From: an uncultured Pseudomonadota bacterium
GTDB taxonomy: Bacteria > Myxococcota_A > Bradymonadia > Bradymonadales > Bradymonadaceae
Direction of reading: 5' to 3'
Assembly: GCA_913057905.1 (NCBI GenBank)
Contig: CAJXPB010000001.1
Location: forward strand, 1,178,001-1,242,000
Length of the DNA: 64,000 nt
The first letter of the stretch is position 1. Each line of letters opens with the position of its first letter. Under the pieces are notes generated by a model. That model was not told the DNA's origin. It made no database searches and worked only from the letters and a program-made list of their open reading frames with translations. Positions 62,166-64,000 of the stretch are shown here, one piece after another. Made by a program: the position numbers and the translations under genes.

Positions 62166-64000
62166 TCACTCGGTGTGTTCGTTGTCGATCTGGGCACGCA
62201 GCGACGTGATGACCGCCAGGTTGACGATCGAGTTGACGCTACAGCCGAGTTCCAGGACGTTGACCGGCTGATTCATGCCCAGAAGGATCGGGCCGATGAC
62301 CTCGTCGCCGGCCAGGCGATTCATCATCTTGTAGGCGATGTTGCCGGCGTCGAGGTTCGGGAAGATAAAGACATTGGCGTTTTCGTCGAGTTCGGCGAAC
62401 GGGAAATTGTCATCCCGAAGCTCTTCATCGAGTGCCACGTCGATGTGCATCTCCCCGTCGATATCGAGGTCGGGCCGACGGCGTTTGACGATCTTGGTCG
62501 CCTCGGCCATCTCCCGGGCGTACTTGTGGTCGCTGGTGCCGAAGTTCGAGTAGCTGAGCATCGCCACCGTCGGGTCGATATCGAAGGATTCGGCCAAATC
62601 CGACGTATTGATGGCGATCTCGGCCAGCGTATCGGAGCCGGGGCTGATGTTGACCGTCGTATCGGCGAAGAACTTGACCCCTTCGTCTGTCATGACGATG
62701 TAGGCGCCCGAGGCGCTGGAGACTCCCTCTTCGAGCCCGACAATCTGGAACGCGGGACGCACGGTTTCGCTGTACGGTTTGGTGACCCCGGAGAGAAATC
62801 CGTCGACACGGCCCGTACGCAGCATCATCAGCCCGTAGTTTTCGCGATGTTTCATCGCCGAGCGGGCCCCGGCTCGGGTCACGCCTCGGCGCTGGCGCAG
62901 CGAGAAGTATTCGTCGGCCATCTCCTCGTATCTGTCGTCGGAGAAGTGGTCCAGGAGCTCGACGCCATCGAGGGTGATGTCGAGTTTGTCGGCCAGTTCG
63001 TGAATCTCATCGGGGTCGCCCAGTAGCACTGGTTCGGCGATATCCTCGTCGACGAGGATCTGAGCGGCCCGCAGCACCTTTTCCTCGACGCCTTCGGGAA
63101 AGACGAGTCGTTGCTGGGAACGTTTGGCCTTGTTGATGACCCGACGAATCAGCCCCTTTGATTCGGACTGCAACCGCTCGAGCTCCTCGCGATATGACTG
63201 CACACTCTCGATGGGCTGGCGAGCCACGCCCGACTCGGTCGCCGCTTTGGCGACCGCGGGTGCAACCCGCAAGAGTACCCTCGGGTCGAAGGGCTTCGGA
63301 ATGATGTATTCGGGCCCGAAGACAAAGTAGTCCTCTCCGTAGGCCTTGGAGACGACCTCGGGGACCTCTTCGCGGGCGAGCTCGGCGAGCGCGTGGGTCG
63401 CCGCGACCTTCATTTCCTCGTTGATGGCACGGGCTGCCACATCGATGGCACCTCGGAAAATGAAGGGAAAGCCCAAGACGTTGTTGACCTGATTGGGGTA
63501 GTCGCTGCGGCCGGTGGCCATGATCAGGTCGTCGCGCACCTCCATGGCATCCGGGTACGAGATCTCCGGGTCGGGATTGGCCATCGCAAAGATGATCGGC
63601 CGCTCGGCCATCGAGGCGACCATCTCCTGGTCGACGATGCCGCCGACGGCGACGCCGACGAAGACATCCGCCCCGTCCATGGCATCGGCCAGGGTCCGAT
63701 CGTCGGTCTCTCGGGCGAACATGGCCTTGTACGGATCCAAGTCGTCGTCCGCATCTCGACCCGCGTAGATGACGCCCTCTTTGTCGCACATCGTGATGTT
63801 GTCGCGTTCGACCCCCAGCGAGACGTAGAGTTCGGCCGTGGCGATGCCGGCTGCGCCTGCTCCGGCGAAGACGACGTCGAGATCCTCGAGATCCTTGTCC
63901 TGGAGTTCCGCGGCGTTGAGCAACGCGGCACCGGTGATGATCGCCGTGCCGTGCTGGTCGTCGTGAAAGACCGGAATATCCATCACCTCGCGGAGGCGTT
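62166..64000 (-). CDS. maeB: NADP-malic enzyme / phosphotransacetylase-like fusion (partial, 5' end outside)
   Basis: At least 610 codons; the true start is beyond the right edge. MDIPVFHDDQHGTAIITGAA, VVFAGAGAAGIATAELYVSLG (NADP-binding) and FAMANPDPEISYPDA are malic-enzyme motifs. From about residue 285 of the visible part the sequence changes to a phosphotransacetylase-like domain: RLVFPEGVEEKVLRAA, LMMLRTGRVDGFLSGV, FFADTTVNISPGSDTLAEI and MLSYSNFGTSDHKYAREMAE. This two-domain organisation is that of MaeB (about 760 residues), which decarboxylates malate to pyruvate; in MaeB the PTA-like part is thought to be regulatory, responding to acetyl-CoA. It feeds pyruvate and NADPH metabolism. 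Confidence 0.93.
   Translation of the reverse strand, partial: RLREVMDIPVFHDDQHGTAIITGAALLNAAELQDKDLEDLDVVFAGAGAAGIATAELYVSLGVERDNITMCDKEGVIYAGRDADDDLDPYKAMFARETDDRTLADAMDGADVFVGVAVGGIVDQEMVASMAERPIIFAMANPDPEISYPDAMEVRDDLIMATGRSDYPNQVNNVLGFPFIFRGAIDVAARAINEEMKVAATHALAELAREEVPEVVSKAYGEDYFVFGPEYIIPKPFDPRVLLRVAPAVAKAATESGVARQPIESVQSYREELERLQSESKGLIRRVINKAKRSQQRLVFPEGVEEKVLRAAQILVDEDIAEPVLLGDPDEIHELADKLDITLDGVELLDHFSDDRYEEMADEYFSLRQRRGVTRAGARSAMKHRENYGLMMLRTGRVDGFLSGVTKPYSETVRPAFQIVGLEEGVSSASGAYIVMTDEGVKFFADTTVNISPGSDTLAEIAINTSDLAESFDIDPTVAMLSYSNFGTSDHKYAREMAEATKIVKRRRPDLDIDGEMHIDVALDEELRDDNFPFAELDENANVFIFPNLDAGNIAYKMMNRLAGDEVIGPILLGMNQPVNVLELGCSVNSIVNLAVITSLRAQIDNEHTE

Overview
The window is a GC-rich (roughly 63-65 %) chromosomal segment of a Gram-negative bacterium. 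Both strands are packed with genes and there is no rRNA, tRNA, CRISPR array, prophage or insertion sequence that I can see. Many predicted lipoproteins have Asp/Gly-rich tails after the lipobox cysteine. Other traits are DUF4388/PATAN and J-domain proteins, an MglA-like protein, kinase-ATPase fusions, MauG/CcpA-type diheme lipoproteins and a generally acidic proteome. Together these suggest a deltaproteobacterial lineage of the Myxococcota/Bradymonadota kind, possibly salt-adapted. This placement is inference from gene content, not from a marker gene.

Layout. 1-10 kb (minus strand): a partial gene, a KamB-like reactivase of B12-dependent aminomutases, an M42 peptidase, an AidB-type acyl-CoA dehydrogenase, an S4/RluA-like/RlmI-like fusion that appears to have lost its catalytic residues, a 12-repeat cysteine-rich lipoprotein, and two translationally coupled lipoproteins behind a cobalamin riboswitch. 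10.5-21 kb: membrane proteins, a YtkA-like plus MauG-like lipoprotein pair, a Ser/Thr kinase-ATPase, and a monomeric B12-dependent ribonucleotide reductase with tandem NrdR boxes. 21-30.5 kb: a methyltransferase, then a three-gene array (giant GYF-like/TPR membrane protein; receiver-like/PATAN/J-domain/TPR protein; DnaK without its lid). 30.5-34.8 kb: a cobalamin riboswitch followed by btuB, a beta-propeller lipoprotein resembling BtuG, and an ATP:cob(I)alamin adenosyltransferase.

34.8-47.5 kb: an OmpA-type lipoprotein operon, a LysE exporter, a solitary PglX-like adenine methyltransferase, a FemAB-like N-acyltransferase, a polyprenyl synthase, a GbsR-type regulator, a CcpA peroxidase and a two-domain FabG. 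47.7-57 kb: a tandem universal stress protein, heme A synthase (ctaA), an HhH DNA glycosylase, an MglA-like protein without a P-loop, an SLC13 permease and an acidic repeat protein. 57-64 kb: csrA, a ParE/GyrB-type topoisomerase subunit, a Rho paralogue lacking the N-terminal RNA-binding region, and a malic enzyme-phosphotransacetylase fusion cut by the window edge.

The unifying theme is cobalamin. There are two cobalamin riboswitches, an outer-membrane receptor with a candidate surface B12-binding lipoprotein, an adenosyltransferase, and two AdoCbl-linked functions (ribonucleotide reductase and the aminomutase reactivase). The most unusual parts are the lidless DnaK/J-domain/TPR array, the second riboswitch driving lipoproteins of unknown function, and several apparent pseudoenzymes or domain-stripped paralogues.
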